Below, piece by piece: positions 32,852 through 41,568 of a stretch of 64,000 nt of DNA. The translations under genes and the position numbers were made by a program. Within the stretch, counting starts at the first letter, position 1. Every line of letters begins with the position of its first letter. The stretch is from Oscillospiraceae bacterium (GTDB lineage Bacteria > Bacillota > Clostridia > Lachnospirales > Lachnospiraceae): the NCBI GenBank assembly GCA_021771715.1, contig JAETOO010000003.1, positions 1 through 64,000 on the forward strand. Direction: 5' to 3'. A model generated the notes under the pieces. It had not been told where the DNA came from. It ran no database searches and saw nothing but the letters and a program-made list of their open reading frames with translations.

Positions 32852-34366
32852 ATGAAGAAGAGCTGGATGGTCGGCATGGTGTCCGCCGCGGTGGCCGCCG
32901 GGGTGATGTCCGGGTGTCAGGAGGCGGACGGGCACTCCGGGAGCGGCAAGGACGAGGAGCCGTATACCATGACGATGGTGATTGCGGGGACGCGGCAGAG
33001 GGGAGAGGCCCGGGTGGAGGAAAAGATCAATGAAATTCTCCTCCGTGAGCTGAACATGAAGCTGGATCTCGTGATTCTCCCCTGGGAGAGCCGGAACCGG
33101 GAGCTGCAGCTGATGCTCACCGGGGATGAAAAGATCGACTGCTTCTACACGGGCTACGCCGATGCCATTCAATACATGAAAAAGGGACAGATCGTGGATC
33201 TGTCCGGGCTGGTGAGAGACTACGGGGCCAATCTGAAGCGCATTTTCAGGGAGGAGGACCTGGAAGGGATTTCCGTCGACGGCTTCGTCTTCGGCGTGCC
33301 TGCCCACTGCGAGGGGGTGAGCGTGCCGGCCGTTTTTATGCGGAAGGATCTGGTGGAAAAATACCACATTGACGTGACGAAGGTGCACAGCCCGAGGGAC
33401 CTGGAGCCGATCTTCGCGCTGGTTCAGGCGGGAGAGCCTGACATGACGATGTTGTTTTCGAACGGCTCCGTCAACGGCCCGCTGTACCGTCTGGGGAGCG
33501 CGGCGTATGATCCGCTGGGGGACGGGATCGGGGTGCTGATGGACCCCGCGGACAGCACGGAGGTGGTCAATCTGTATGAGACTCCGTGGTACCGCGACAC
33601 CGCCGGGATGCTGTATGAGTGGTACAAAAAGGGCTATCTCAGCCGGGAGGCCGCCACGGAGAACCGGGGCTGGGATGCAGAGCTCCGGACGGGAACGGTG
33701 TTCTCCATGATCACGGGCGATCACCCGGGCATTCTCTCCGAGCTGGAATCCTCCACCGGCTATGAGTTCGTGGCCGTAGATTTCGCGCGGCAGGGGATCA
33801 GGCGGAGCAATTATTACGGGGACATCATCTACTGTATTGCGCAGAATTCCGAGAACCCGGCCAAGGCCATGCAGTGTCTGGACTTTATCTACGGAAGTGA
33901 GGAGATTATGAATCTGCTGAACTGGGGCGTGGAGGGGACGGACTACGTGTTTACCGATGAGGAAAACGGACTGATTACGTTTCCGGACGGGGTGGACGCC
34001 TATACGGTGGACTACAGCCTGAATCTTGCGTGGGAGCTGCCGAACCAGTACCTCTCGTATCTGTGGGAGGGCTCCGACCCCGGGGTCTATGAGGAGATGG
34101 GGGAGGCGAACCGCAGGGGCGCTGCGTCGAGGGCGTTTGGCTTTCTGTTCGACAGCACAGGGCTGGAGGTGCAGGAGGCGGCAGTGGCAGCCGTGTGTGA
34201 CCGGTATGCGCCCTCGATCAGCTCCGGCGCCGTGGACCCCGAAGCGTATCTTCCCCGGTTTGTGGAGGAGCTGAAACAGGCAGGCGTGGACGACATCATA
34301 AAGGCGAAGCAGGAGCAGCTTGACGCATGGCTTCTCGCGCGGGAAGAGGAAAAGGGTGATCGCTGA
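32852..34366 (+). CDS. Second lipoprotein solute-binding protein
   Basis: This 504-aa lipoprotein has signal MKKSWMVGMVSAAVAAG and lipobox VMSGC. It is a family-1 extracellular binding protein like the one at 29768, but clearly diverged from it (RNRELQLMLTGDEKIDCFYTG region). It directly precedes the sensor kinase gene with a 3-bp gap. It may widen transporter specificity or act as the ligand-presenting partner of the YesM-type sensor. ATG 32852 follows GAGAGGAGAAATC. Confidence 0.86.
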   Translation: MKKSWMVGMVSAAVAAGVMSGCQEADGHSGSGKDEEPYTMTMVIAGTRQRGEARVEEKINEILLRELNMKLDLVILPWESRNRELQLMLTGDEKIDCFYTGYADAIQYMKKGQIVDLSGLVRDYGANLKRIFREEDLEGISVDGFVFGVPAHCEGVSVPAVFMRKDLVEKYHIDVTKVHSPRDLEPIFALVQAGEPDMTMLFSNGSVNGPLYRLGSAAYDPLGDGIGVLMDPADSTEVVNLYETPWYRDTAGMLYEWYKKGYLSREAATENRGWDAELRTGTVFSMITGDHPGILSELESSTGYEFVAVDFARQGIRRSNYYGDIIYCIAQNSENPAKAMQCLDFIYGSEEIMNLLNWGVEGTDYVFTDEENGLITFPDGVDAYTVDYSLNLAWELPNQYLSYLWEGSDPGVYEEMGEANRRGAASRAFGFLFDSTGLEVQEAAVAAVCDRYAPSISSGAVDPEAYLPRFVEELKQAGVDDIIKAKQEQLDAWLLAREEEKGDR

Positions 34367-34369
34367 GGC

Positions 34370-36124
34370 ATGGGAACAAGGAGGCCAAAGGGAAAAGGAA
34401 AGACCGTATCGGCGCTGATGAGGAGAGTGCTGCTGCTCTCGGCTCTGCTGATCCTGGTGGATATCGGCGTCAGCGTGCTGGTGATGAGGGATGTGCGGTC
34501 GAAGGCTCTTAGCTATCTCTCAGACATGACGGAGCTGTATGTGAAGGAGCAGGATCAGACCTTTTTCCGGCTGGGGAGGCAGCTGCTCTCGATTCTCATC
34601 GGAACGGAGGGACCGAAGTCCGAGATCAGCAATCAGCTCACCGTCCTGGAGGAGAGCAGTGATCCTCTGGAAAAAAATGTGGCGACGCTGGCCCTTCGGA
34701 ATTATTTTCTGGAGTATACATGGGAGTACGGCGCGGAGTACTATTTTTTTGCGTATCTGGAGAAGACGGGAGCCTACGTGAACCTGAACAGCTCCGGGGA
34801 TTCGGTCTCGGGCATGGAGGAGCGCCTCAGGGAGCTCCTCGCGGACGGGGCGCTGGACGGCTGCTCCGCCAAGTCCAGGTGGACCTACATGAGCCTTCCC
34901 ACGGGCAATTACCTCACAAAGGTGATGTACAGCCGGGGGCGGTACCTGGGCTGCTACATCCGCGCGGACCATCTGCTGGAGCCACTCGCGAATGTCAGCT
35001 CCTCGGGCCGGAATTTCTATGTGCTGATGGACGGGGAGGAGCAGATCGCGGCGGACTCGCGGCTGTCTGACGGGCAGGAGGAGGAGCTTTCGGGCTACCT
35101 GGACACAGGGAGGAGCAGCCGCCTGTTCGGCTCCTTTGTGATAGAAAAAGTGTTTGCGTGCGCGCCGTTTCGCGTGCTGGTGTTTATCGACAGCTTCGGG
35201 ATCTTCGAAACGTATTTTGCGATCCAGGTCGCGCTGATTGCGCTGGGCGCGGCCATTCTGGGCACGCTGTTTTTTATCATGGAGCATGTGCAGAAAAAGG
35301 TGCTGCGGCCCATTCAGGAATTTGCGGACAACCTGAAGGTCTACGACGAGGAGGATTCCCTGGTCTTCGATATCACCAGCAACGAGCTGAAAGAGCTGGA
35401 GCAGGCCAACGAGCAGTTCCGCAACCTGCTGCGGCAGATCAAGAAGCTGAAGATCACGCTCTACGAGAATGAGGTGAATGAGCAGAAGATCCGGATGGAT
35501 TATCTGCAGCTGCAGATCAAGCCCCACTTTTATCTGAACTGCCTGAACCTCATCTGCCAGATGATTGATCTGGGGCAGGACGCGCAGGCCAGGCGGATGG
35601 CGGTGGCGGCCGGGGAGTACCTGCGGTATCTGTTCTCGGAGAGTCTGGAGCTGGTGGAGATCGCCGCGGAGCTGTCCCACACGGAGACCTACCTGGAGAT
35701 CCAGAAGATGCGGTATGGCGGTGCGTTTACTTACTACATCGAGCAGGAGGAGGAGACGAAAAACTGCCGGATCCTGCCCCTGGTGATCCAGACCTTTGCG
35801 GAGAATGCGGTCTGCCACACGGTGTCTTTGGACTCCCAGGTGGAAATCACGATTCTGGTCTGCATGGAGGAGGAAGAGGAGGAGAGGCGGGTGCACATCA
35901 GCATTTCGGACACCGGGCAGGGGTTTCCGCCAAAGGTCCTGGAGCAGCTTCAGGCGGGCCGGGAGCTGGAGAAGAGGGACGGCCACCGCATCGGCATTGC
36001 CAACTGTCTGAAGCGGATCCGGTTCTACTACAAGGAAAACGCGCAGGTACAGTTTTACAATATTCCGATGGGCGGCGCGGCAGTGGAGATTTTTCTGCCC
36101 GTGACGCCATCGGAGGATCCGTGA
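34370..36124 (+). CDS. YesM-type sensor histidine kinase
   Basis: This 584-aa kinase has a first membrane helix at about residues 15-37, an extracellular Cache-like sensor (about 40-275), and a second helix at about 278-304. A HAMP-like linker leads to the His_kinase domain with phospho-acceptor His in QLQIKPHFYLNCLNL. The ATPase has FAENAVCHT and DTGQGFPP. YesM kinases sense extracellular sugars or binding protein complexes and phosphorylate YesN regulators. Being encoded between the binding protein and the regulator supports control of this transport operon. Confidence 0.9.
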   Translation: MGTRRPKGKGKTVSALMRRVLLLSALLILVDIGVSVLVMRDVRSKALSYLSDMTELYVKEQDQTFFRLGRQLLSILIGTEGPKSEISNQLTVLEESSDPLEKNVATLALRNYFLEYTWEYGAEYYFFAYLEKTGAYVNLNSSGDSVSGMEERLRELLADGALDGCSAKSRWTYMSLPTGNYLTKVMYSRGRYLGCYIRADHLLEPLANVSSSGRNFYVLMDGEEQIAADSRLSDGQEEELSGYLDTGRSSRLFGSFVIEKVFACAPFRVLVFIDSFGIFETYFAIQVALIALGAAILGTLFFIMEHVQKKVLRPIQEFADNLKVYDEEDSLVFDITSNELKELEQANEQFRNLLRQIKKLKITLYENEVNEQKIRMDYLQLQIKPHFYLNCLNLICQMIDLGQDAQARRMAVAAGEYLRYLFSESLELVEIAAELSHTETYLEIQKMRYGGAFTYYIEQEEETKNCRILPLVIQTFAENAVCHTVSLDSQVEITILVCMEEEEEERRVHISISDTGQGFPPKVLEQLQAGRELEKRDGHRIGIANCLKRIRFYYKENAQVQFYNIPMGGAAVEIFLPVTPSEDP

Positions 36125-36137
36125 GGAGGTGCCGGGA

Positions 36138-37727
36138 ATGAAGCTTTTGCTGGTCGACGATGACGATTATATCATACAGTCTCTCAAGGAGAGGCTGCCC
36201 TGGGAGGAGCTCGGGATCCGGCAGGTGTACACGGCCAACAACATCCGGCAGGCGAAGGAGCTGCTCGCGGGGGTTCCGATTGAAATCATGATCTGCGACA
36301 TCGAGCTGCCGCAGGGAAGCGGGCTGGAGCTGCTCGCGTGGATCCGGGAGCAGAAGTACGAGCTGCAGGCCATTTTTCTCACGAGCTACGCGCAGTTCGA
36401 CTACGCCCGCAAGGCCATCGAGCTGAGGAGCCTGAACTATTATCTGAAGCCCATCGACTACGGGAAGCTCACCCTGGGCGTTCAGGAGGCGGTGCGGCGG
36501 GCTGGCGAGGCGATGCGGGACAGGGCCTGCAGGGAGGAGAGCGAGTACTGGAAGCAGAACAGGGAGGAGCTGCAGCGGAATTTCTTCCGGAATGTGTTCC
36601 TGAAAAAGAAGCTGCAGGAGGACTGCATCGGGCGCTCCTTCGCGCCGGACGCCCGGTTTCTGCCCTTCTACCTGGAGTTTTACGACGAGAAGGGGATGTT
36701 GGCGAAGTGGGACCCGATGCGGCTGGTCCTGACTTTGGAGAAGCTGGCGGGCTCCTTCGCGCGCAGGCTGGAGCTGAAAAAAGCGTGGGCGGTCTATTTG
36801 AGGCAGACGGTCTTTGTGCTGCTGGCGGAGCTGACGGAGAAGGATATCCCGATCCTGACGGTCCGGACGTGCGCGGAGGGCATGGGGAAGGAGCTGAGGG
36901 CCAAATTTGAGATGGATCTGTTTCTCGGAATCGGCTGTGTCAGTGCCCTCGGGGAGCTCCCGGGGGCGATGGAGGAGCTGGAGCGGGTGCGCAGTGACCA
37001 CGTTCTGCGGGAGTACACGGTCGTTTCGGTCATGGAGTACGAGAACCGCGAGGTCACGTACCACCTTCCGGCGATCACGGCCTGGGAGGCGCTGCTCGCA
37101 AGCAGCAGGATGGAAGAATTTCTGGAGGCGGTGTCCGGCTACCTGGAGGAGCTGGGTGCCGGGCATCAGCTGAACAGGGAGATGCTCAAGTGGTTCCGGC
37201 TGGACATGATGCAGCTGATCTACGACTGCCTGAAGCGCGCGCAGGTGCAGGCGCACAAGATTTTCACGAACGAGACGTTTGAGCTGCTGTACCAGAAATC
37301 CCTCGACTCGGTGCAGGACATGATGAATTACGTCCGGTATCTCGCCGCGAATACGATGGAGTACACCGCGTTCGCGAAGGCGCCCTCCGTGGTGGAGCGG
37401 GTGAAGGAGTACATCGACGGGAATTTCGGGCAGGAGATCACCAGGAACGATATCGCGGAGCAGATCTACCTCAACCCGGACTATCTGTCCCGACTGTTTA
37501 AGAAGGAGACCGGCATGTCCATCAGCGCCTACCTGCTGAAGAAGCGGATCGACACGGCCAAGGAGCTGCTGGAGCACACCACCATGCCGGTGAACGTGAT
37601 CTCGATGTATGTGGGGTATCACAATTATCCTTATTTCACCCGGATCTTTCATGAAAATACGAGCTACTCGCCGAATGAGTACAGGAAAAAGAAGAAGAGG
37701 GAAGAGAAGGAGAGAAATGGGAAATAG
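36138..37727 (+). CDS. YesN-type response regulator with AraC DNA-binding domain
   Basis: This 529-aa regulator has an N-terminal receiver with acidic pocket VDDDDY, phospho-acceptor Asp in MICDIELPQGSG and Lys in YYLKPIDY. A long middle segment leads to two AraC-type helix-turn-helices at the C-terminus (NDIAEQIYLNPDYLSRLFKK and VNVISMYVGYHNYPYFTRIF). It is the partner of the YesM-type kinase and probably activates the promoter ahead of 27824. ATG 36138 follows GGAGGTG. Confidence 0.92.
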   Translation: MKLLLVDDDDYIIQSLKERLPWEELGIRQVYTANNIRQAKELLAGVPIEIMICDIELPQGSGLELLAWIREQKYELQAIFLTSYAQFDYARKAIELRSLNYYLKPIDYGKLTLGVQEAVRRAGEAMRDRACREESEYWKQNREELQRNFFRNVFLKKKLQEDCIGRSFAPDARFLPFYLEFYDEKGMLAKWDPMRLVLTLEKLAGSFARRLELKKAWAVYLRQTVFVLLAELTEKDIPILTVRTCAEGMGKELRAKFEMDLFLGIGCVSALGELPGAMEELERVRSDHVLREYTVVSVMEYENREVTYHLPAITAWEALLASSRMEEFLEAVSGYLEELGAGHQLNREMLKWFRLDMMQLIYDCLKRAQVQAHKIFTNETFELLYQKSLDSVQDMMNYVRYLAANTMEYTAFAKAPSVVERVKEYIDGNFGQEITRNDIAEQIYLNPDYLSRLFKKETGMSISAYLLKKRIDTAKELLEHTTMPVNVISMYVGYHNYPYFTRIFHENTSYSPNEYRKKKKREEKERNGK

Positions 37728-37826
37728 GGGGTGAGAAGCTCGTTCTGGATGGATCGTGCGCGCCGGGGGACTGCGATACGGCGGTCATTTAGGCGGAGAA
37801 TCTGGAGACGTGGTTTTATCACTGTA

Positions 37827-37864
37827 AAGGGGAGTCGCATGGGAGCGGCTCCTTTCATTTTTGT
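37827..37864 (+). terminator. Terminator of the second sugar operon
   Basis: AAGGGGAGTCGC pairs with GCGGCTCCTTT around a short loop, then ATTTTTG follows, 100 bases after the response regulator stop. Confidence 0.65.
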
Positions 37865-37883
37865 TAGTTTCCTGCGAAAAAGT

Positions 37884-37926
37884 GTAAGTCGGGCGTAAGG
37901 ATTTTTTACAGGGATCCTGTTAGACT
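37884..37926 (+). promoter_or_regulatory. Possible OmpR-type regulated promoter
   Basis: GTAAG repeats 11 bp apart at 37884 and 37895. TAGACT at 37921 is 26 bases after the second half-site, the same distance seen between first half-site and -10 at the BceRSAB-like promoters. Evidence is suggestive only. Confidence 0.3.
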
Positions 37927-37973
37927 GATGGAGATGGTTTGAAACAGGATAATATTGGGAGCAGGAGTAGACT

Positions 37974-38156
37974 ATGGAAAATAAGAGAGATACAGGTATG
38001 CTGAGAGAAATGCTGCAAAAGGGAAAAAAGATCGTCCGGTTCGCTGTGTTCTGCGCGTTTGCGGTTCTGCTTTGCGCCGTGTTTGCTGTGATCGGTATGA
38101 TTTATTCGCTGGCGGATTTTGCGGTGAGAAAGTTGGGGAAGGGCGGATACGTATGA
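37974..38156 (+). CDS. Small single-pass membrane protein, unknown
   Basis: I do not recognise this 60-aa product. It has a charged N-terminus, one membrane helix (VFCAFAVLLCAVFAVIGMIY) and a basic C-terminal tail. AGGAG lies six bases before the ATG. The gene stands alone with possible 11-bp direct repeats upstream, so it may be a stress-regulated membrane peptide. That role is inference. Confidence 0.55.
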   Translation: MENKRDTGMLREMLQKGKKIVRFAVFCAFAVLLCAVFAVIGMIYSLADFAVRKLGKGGYV

Positions 38157-38312
38157 GGAATCAGTGAGACAAGAGACATTCCATTCGGAAAGAAATGAAT
38201 GCAGAGTTCGCTGGCTCTTGTGTTGCCGTGGCGCGCGTCGAGGCGTATAATGGTAAGAAAACATCCGCCCGGACATTGGCAGGAGGCGGGAGAGAAGGAG
38301 GAGACAGAGAAT

Positions 38313-38912
38313 ATGAACTGTTCGATTACGAGGGAAGAGGCACTGGCGTTGCTGAGAACGTACAATCAGGAGCCTTTTCACATCCAGCACGCGCTGACGG
38401 TGGAGGGTGTGATGCGCTGGTACGCACAGGAGTTAGGCTACGGTGAGGATGCCGAGTTCTGGGCGATGACCGGGCTGCTGCACGATATTGATTTTGAGCG
38501 CTACCCAGAGCAGCACTGCCAGAAGGCGCCCAAGCTGCTGCGCGAGGGCGGTGTGAGTGAGGAGATGATCCACGCGATCTGCAGCCACGGCTATGGGATC
38601 TGCAGCGACATCGAGCCGCAGCACGAGATGGAGAAGGTGCTCTTTGCCACAGACGAGCTGACCGGATTGATCGGGGCCGCCGCGCGGATGCGCCCGTCGA
38701 AGAGCGTCATGGATATGGAGGTGTCCAGCCTGAAAAAGAAATTTAAGGACAAGCGGTTTGCGGCCGGATGCTCGCGCGATGTGATCCGCGACGGGGCTGC
38801 CCGATTGGGATGGGAGCTGGAGGAGCTGTTTGAGCGGACGATTTTGGCGATGCGCGCGTGTGAGTCGCAGATTGAGGAGGAAATGCAGAAAATAATGGCG
38901 GAATCGCTGTAA
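38313..38912 (+). CDS. HD-domain phosphohydrolase-like protein
   Basis: This 199-aa protein has an HD-fold core: His in FHIQHALTVEG, the HD pair in LLHDIDFE, a His in AICSHGYG and the distal Asp in ATDELTG. This is the compact HDIG-like layout seen in small metal-dependent phosphohydrolases. The substrate is unknown; nucleotides or cyclic dinucleotides are possible. ATG 38313 follows AGGAGGAGACAG. The gene stands alone. Confidence 0.82.
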   Translation: MNCSITREEALALLRTYNQEPFHIQHALTVEGVMRWYAQELGYGEDAEFWAMTGLLHDIDFERYPEQHCQKAPKLLREGGVSEEMIHAICSHGYGICSDIEPQHEMEKVLFATDELTGLIGAAARMRPSKSVMDMEVSSLKKKFKDKRFAAGCSRDVIRDGAARLGWELEELFERTILAMRACESQIEEEMQKIMAESL

Positions 38913-38949
38913 CATTTTGTCCGGCTGATTGTTATTATACGTTTTTTCC

Positions 38950-39051
38950 ATGTGCAGACGGAGCGCCTTGACAGAGGACATCCTGCAGGAGACCTTTTTG
39001 AAGGCGCTCATTGCCTTGAAGGATTCGCGGAGCTGCCGGAGGTATATGTAG
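38950..39051 (+). pseudogene. Relic of an ECF sigma factor
   Basis: Codons from an ATG at 38950 read RRSALTEDILQETFLKAL and then IALKDSRSCRRYM-stop. D-I-L-Q-E-T-F-L-K-A-L is the hallmark of sigma-70 region 2 in ECF factors. Only about 33 codons survive, with no region 4 downstream. Confidence 0.55.
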
Positions 39052-39108
39052 TTTACACAGAAAAGTATTGAGTGAGGGATTTGATTTCAAATCTTAATAA
39101 GAAATGCC

Positions 39109-39136
39109 TTGCGTTTTCAAATCGTTCTGCTATAGT
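39109..39136 (+). promoter_or_regulatory. Promoter of the amidase fusion gene
   Basis: TTGCGT (39109-39114) and TATAGT (39131-39136) are spaced by 16 bases. TTTCAAATC occurs twice nearby (about 39085 and 39115), a possible activator site. Confidence 0.5.
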
Positions 39137-39222
39137 AAAGAAAGATCAGAAGAATTTGTGATTTTTTACTATCCCGTATCTGCGAAGCGATTGGGCGGAT
39201 ACGGAAAGAAAGGCGGTATCGT

Positions 39223-41178
39223 ATGGCGGGGAGAGGACGGAAAAAGCGGGATATACCGGTGACCGGAATACTGGCAGGAGTTGTTGTGGTACTTCTTGTC
39301 TGCCTCGGCATTCTGGTCAGCATGACCATGCGGCAGGGCAGGACAGAAAAGGAAGGACAGAGTGCGCAGAAGAATGTGCCGGAGACCGGTCGCCTCGTGG
39401 CCGCATCGGATGATGAGGAACAGACGGAGCGGATGACGCTGCAGACAGAGCGGATGACGTCGCAGGCGGAGGGGAAACAAACGGATGCGGCGGGAGAGAT
39501 AGACGGCCAGTCCGCAGCGGAGACGGAAGAATCGGAGTCCGATGTGTCGGATGGGCAGAAGGACAGCCCAAAGGCAGGCGCTGGGACTAAGCGGGAGAGC
39601 GGCACAGAGCCCGAAGGTGAGAACGCACAGCAGAACAGCAAAAAATCGGGAGCAGCTGGCGCACAGGAGGATGCGTCGGAGGTTGCGGAGACAGAAGAAA
39701 CAGAGGAGACCGAAGAGACAGTGGAAAGGCTCGTGGTCGCGATTGACCCGGGGCATCAGGGGAGCTGGGTGAATATGAGTGACAAGGAGCCAAACGGCCC
39801 GGGTTCCTCGGAGATGAAGGCGAAAGCGACGACCGGCACGCAGGGCCGCTACAGCGGAAAGGCGGAGTATGAGCTGAACCTGGAGATCTCTCTTCTGCTG
39901 CGCGAGGAGCTGGAGCGGCGCGGCTATGAGGTGATCCTGACGCGTGAGGATCACGATGCGGCGATCAGCAATTCCGAGCGCGCGCTGATGGCATATGAGG
40001 AGGGCGGCGATATCTACGTCCGGATCCATGCGAACGGTTCGGATGACACAAGCGTGCAGGGCGCGCTCGCGATGGTGCCGTCTGCGAGCAATCCGTACGT
40101 CGGAGCGCTTGCGGAGGATTCTTATCTGCTCGCGGAGTGCATTCTGGATGGCTACTGCAAGAGTGCGTCGTTTGCCTCGCTCGGCATTCAGTATTACGAC
40201 AATATGACAGGGATCAACTGGAGCAAGCTGCCGGTGATGATTCTCGAAATGGGATTTATGACGAACGAGTCCGATGACCTGCGGATGGCGGACGAGACAG
40301 TGCAGCCGCTCATGGCGGCAGGGATCGCGGACGGAATTGATGCGTATTTCATAAAAAAAGGGCTGAAAGAAAAGGAAGTGCCCGAGGAGGCGGCCAGGCA
40401 GATGCGCACGTTGATTCAGGAGCTTGAGGAGAAGTACGTGGAGGAGGCCGCGGCACAGGGAGAGCGCTGGGCGGTTAGCGTGGAGGATCTCTCGACCGGG
40501 GCTGTGGGCGAGATCAACGGAGATGTCCAGATGGCCTCCGCAAGTGTGATCAAGGTGTTTCTGATGGCAGCCATTTACGACCGGGTGTGTTACCCGGCCT
40601 CGGAGGAGCGCCATATCTCCTTTGACGAGATGTACGACGGGGAATTGAAGCAGCTGATCACAGACATGATCACCGTCAGCGACAACACCGCGGCGAACAC
40701 GTTGCTTGCGAGGCTAGGCCACGGAGATCCAAAGGCCGGGATCGCGGTAGTCAATCAGTTCTGCGAGGAAAACGGCTACACGCAGACGGCGATGGGCAGA
40801 CAGTTCCTTGAGTCGGACCCGCAGGCGGATAACTGGACTTCGGCGAATGACTGCCGCCGTCTGCTGAAGAGCATTTATGAGGGAAACTGTGTCTGCGCGG
40901 AGGCATCCGCAAAGATGTACGCGTATCTGACCCAGCAGACGCGCACGGGCAAGATCCCGGCAGGACTGTCCGGCACGACGGCTGTTGCGGCGAACAAGAC
41001 CGGAGAGCTCGCAGGAGATTACGGCCAGTATGTAGAAAATGACATAGCCGTTGTGGAGGACGGCGATTCCGCCTACGTAGTCTGCATCCTGAGCGGCGAT
41101 CTGAAGGACAACGGAGCCGCGGTGGAGCGCATCGGGCAGATGTCCGGGGCGATCTACCGGGGACTGAGCGTGTCGTAA
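39223..41178 (+). CDS. Fusion of N-acetylmuramoyl-L-alanine amidase and class A beta-lactamase-fold serine hydrolase
   Basis: This 651-aa protein is anchored by an N-terminal helix (GILAGVVVVLLVCLGILVSM). A Glu/Thr-rich stalk covers about residues 45-165. An Amidase_3 domain follows (about 170-380) with zinc-site residues in AIDPGHQG, the Glu in KAEYELNLE, IRIHAN-like VRIHANGSD, and ILEMGFMTN. The C-terminal domain (about 405-651) is class A beta-lactamase-like with SASVIK (Ser nucleophile), VSDN and NKTGE. The omega-loop Glu166 motif is not evident (the region reads ESDPQADNWTSAND), so a DD-peptidase role fits better than antibiotic hydrolysis. It would strip stem peptides and process them in one molecule. 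It is monocistronic. Confidence 0.87.
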   Translation: MAGRGRKKRDIPVTGILAGVVVVLLVCLGILVSMTMRQGRTEKEGQSAQKNVPETGRLVAASDDEEQTERMTLQTERMTSQAEGKQTDAAGEIDGQSAAETEESESDVSDGQKDSPKAGAGTKRESGTEPEGENAQQNSKKSGAAGAQEDASEVAETEETEETEETVERLVVAIDPGHQGSWVNMSDKEPNGPGSSEMKAKATTGTQGRYSGKAEYELNLEISLLLREELERRGYEVILTREDHDAAISNSERALMAYEEGGDIYVRIHANGSDDTSVQGALAMVPSASNPYVGALAEDSYLLAECILDGYCKSASFASLGIQYYDNMTGINWSKLPVMILEMGFMTNESDDLRMADETVQPLMAAGIADGIDAYFIKKGLKEKEVPEEAARQMRTLIQELEEKYVEEAAAQGERWAVSVEDLSTGAVGEINGDVQMASASVIKVFLMAAIYDRVCYPASEERHISFDEMYDGELKQLITDMITVSDNTAANTLLARLGHGDPKAGIAVVNQFCEENGYTQTAMGRQFLESDPQADNWTSANDCRRLLKSIYEGNCVCAEASAKMYAYLTQQTRTGKIPAGLSGTTAVAANKTGELAGDYGQYVENDIAVVEDGDSAYVVCILSGDLKDNGAAVERIGQMSGAIYRGLSVS

Positions 41179-41340
41179 TGTGTGACCGGAGAAGAAAAGA
41201 CATCTTAGTGTGTGAATGGAAGTCAGAAGAACAGCATCGTCCCTTGCGCCCATAGACGGAGGGAGTGCTGCGGACTCAGCCATGTGGCAGAGAGGTCAAA
41301 ACCATATAGAAAGTACGCAGAAAAGTATCAGAAAAAGAGG

Positions 41341-41378
41341 ATGGAGCTGAGACACGCTTGTGTGACGGCTCCATTTTT
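41341..41378 (+). terminator. Terminator between the amidase fusion and the two-component operon
   Basis: ATGGAGC (41341-41347) pairs with GCTCCAT (41368-41374), with inner pairing GACAC/GTGTG, and a T5 run ends the stem. The region 41179-41340 shows no gene. Confidence 0.75.
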
Positions 41379-41410
41379 GTCACTAAACTGTAACTTTTAT
41401 CTGCTACAAT
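41379..41410 (+). promoter_or_regulatory. Response-regulator promoter A (BceRS-like operon)
   Basis: Half-sites GTCAC (41379) and GTAAC (41390) are 11 bp apart. The -10 TACAAT at 41405 lies 26 bases from the first half-site. The same geometry recurs at 43654, suggesting autoregulation by the adjacent OmpR-type regulator. Confidence 0.6.
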
Positions 41411-41555
41411 AATGGGAAAAAGTAAGACCCAAAGCGAAGCCAAGAGGAAAAGCAAAAACAAGAGAAGTCAGGCAACATACAAGAAAAAGCAAGCAAAAAG
41501 CGAACAAAAAATAAATAAAAGGCAAGTGAAAGACAAACGACAGGCAAAAATATAA
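41411..41555 (+). other. Purine-rich leader of the two-component operon
   Basis: This leader is about 80 percent A and G. A 47-codon open frame from 41412 would encode a Lys/Gln/Ser-rich peptide ending just before the response regulator's ribosome binding site. Its ATG lies upstream of the expected transcription start and lacks a Shine-Dalgarno, so coding is doubtful. Confidence 0.35.
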
Positions 41556-41568
41556 GGTGGAAATTGAG

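Noticed and set aside
39223-41178. Antibiotic resistance beta-lactamase
   Set aside because: The general-base Glu motif of class A enzymes is not visible and the domain is fused to a peptidoglycan amidase, so a wall-processing role is more likely.
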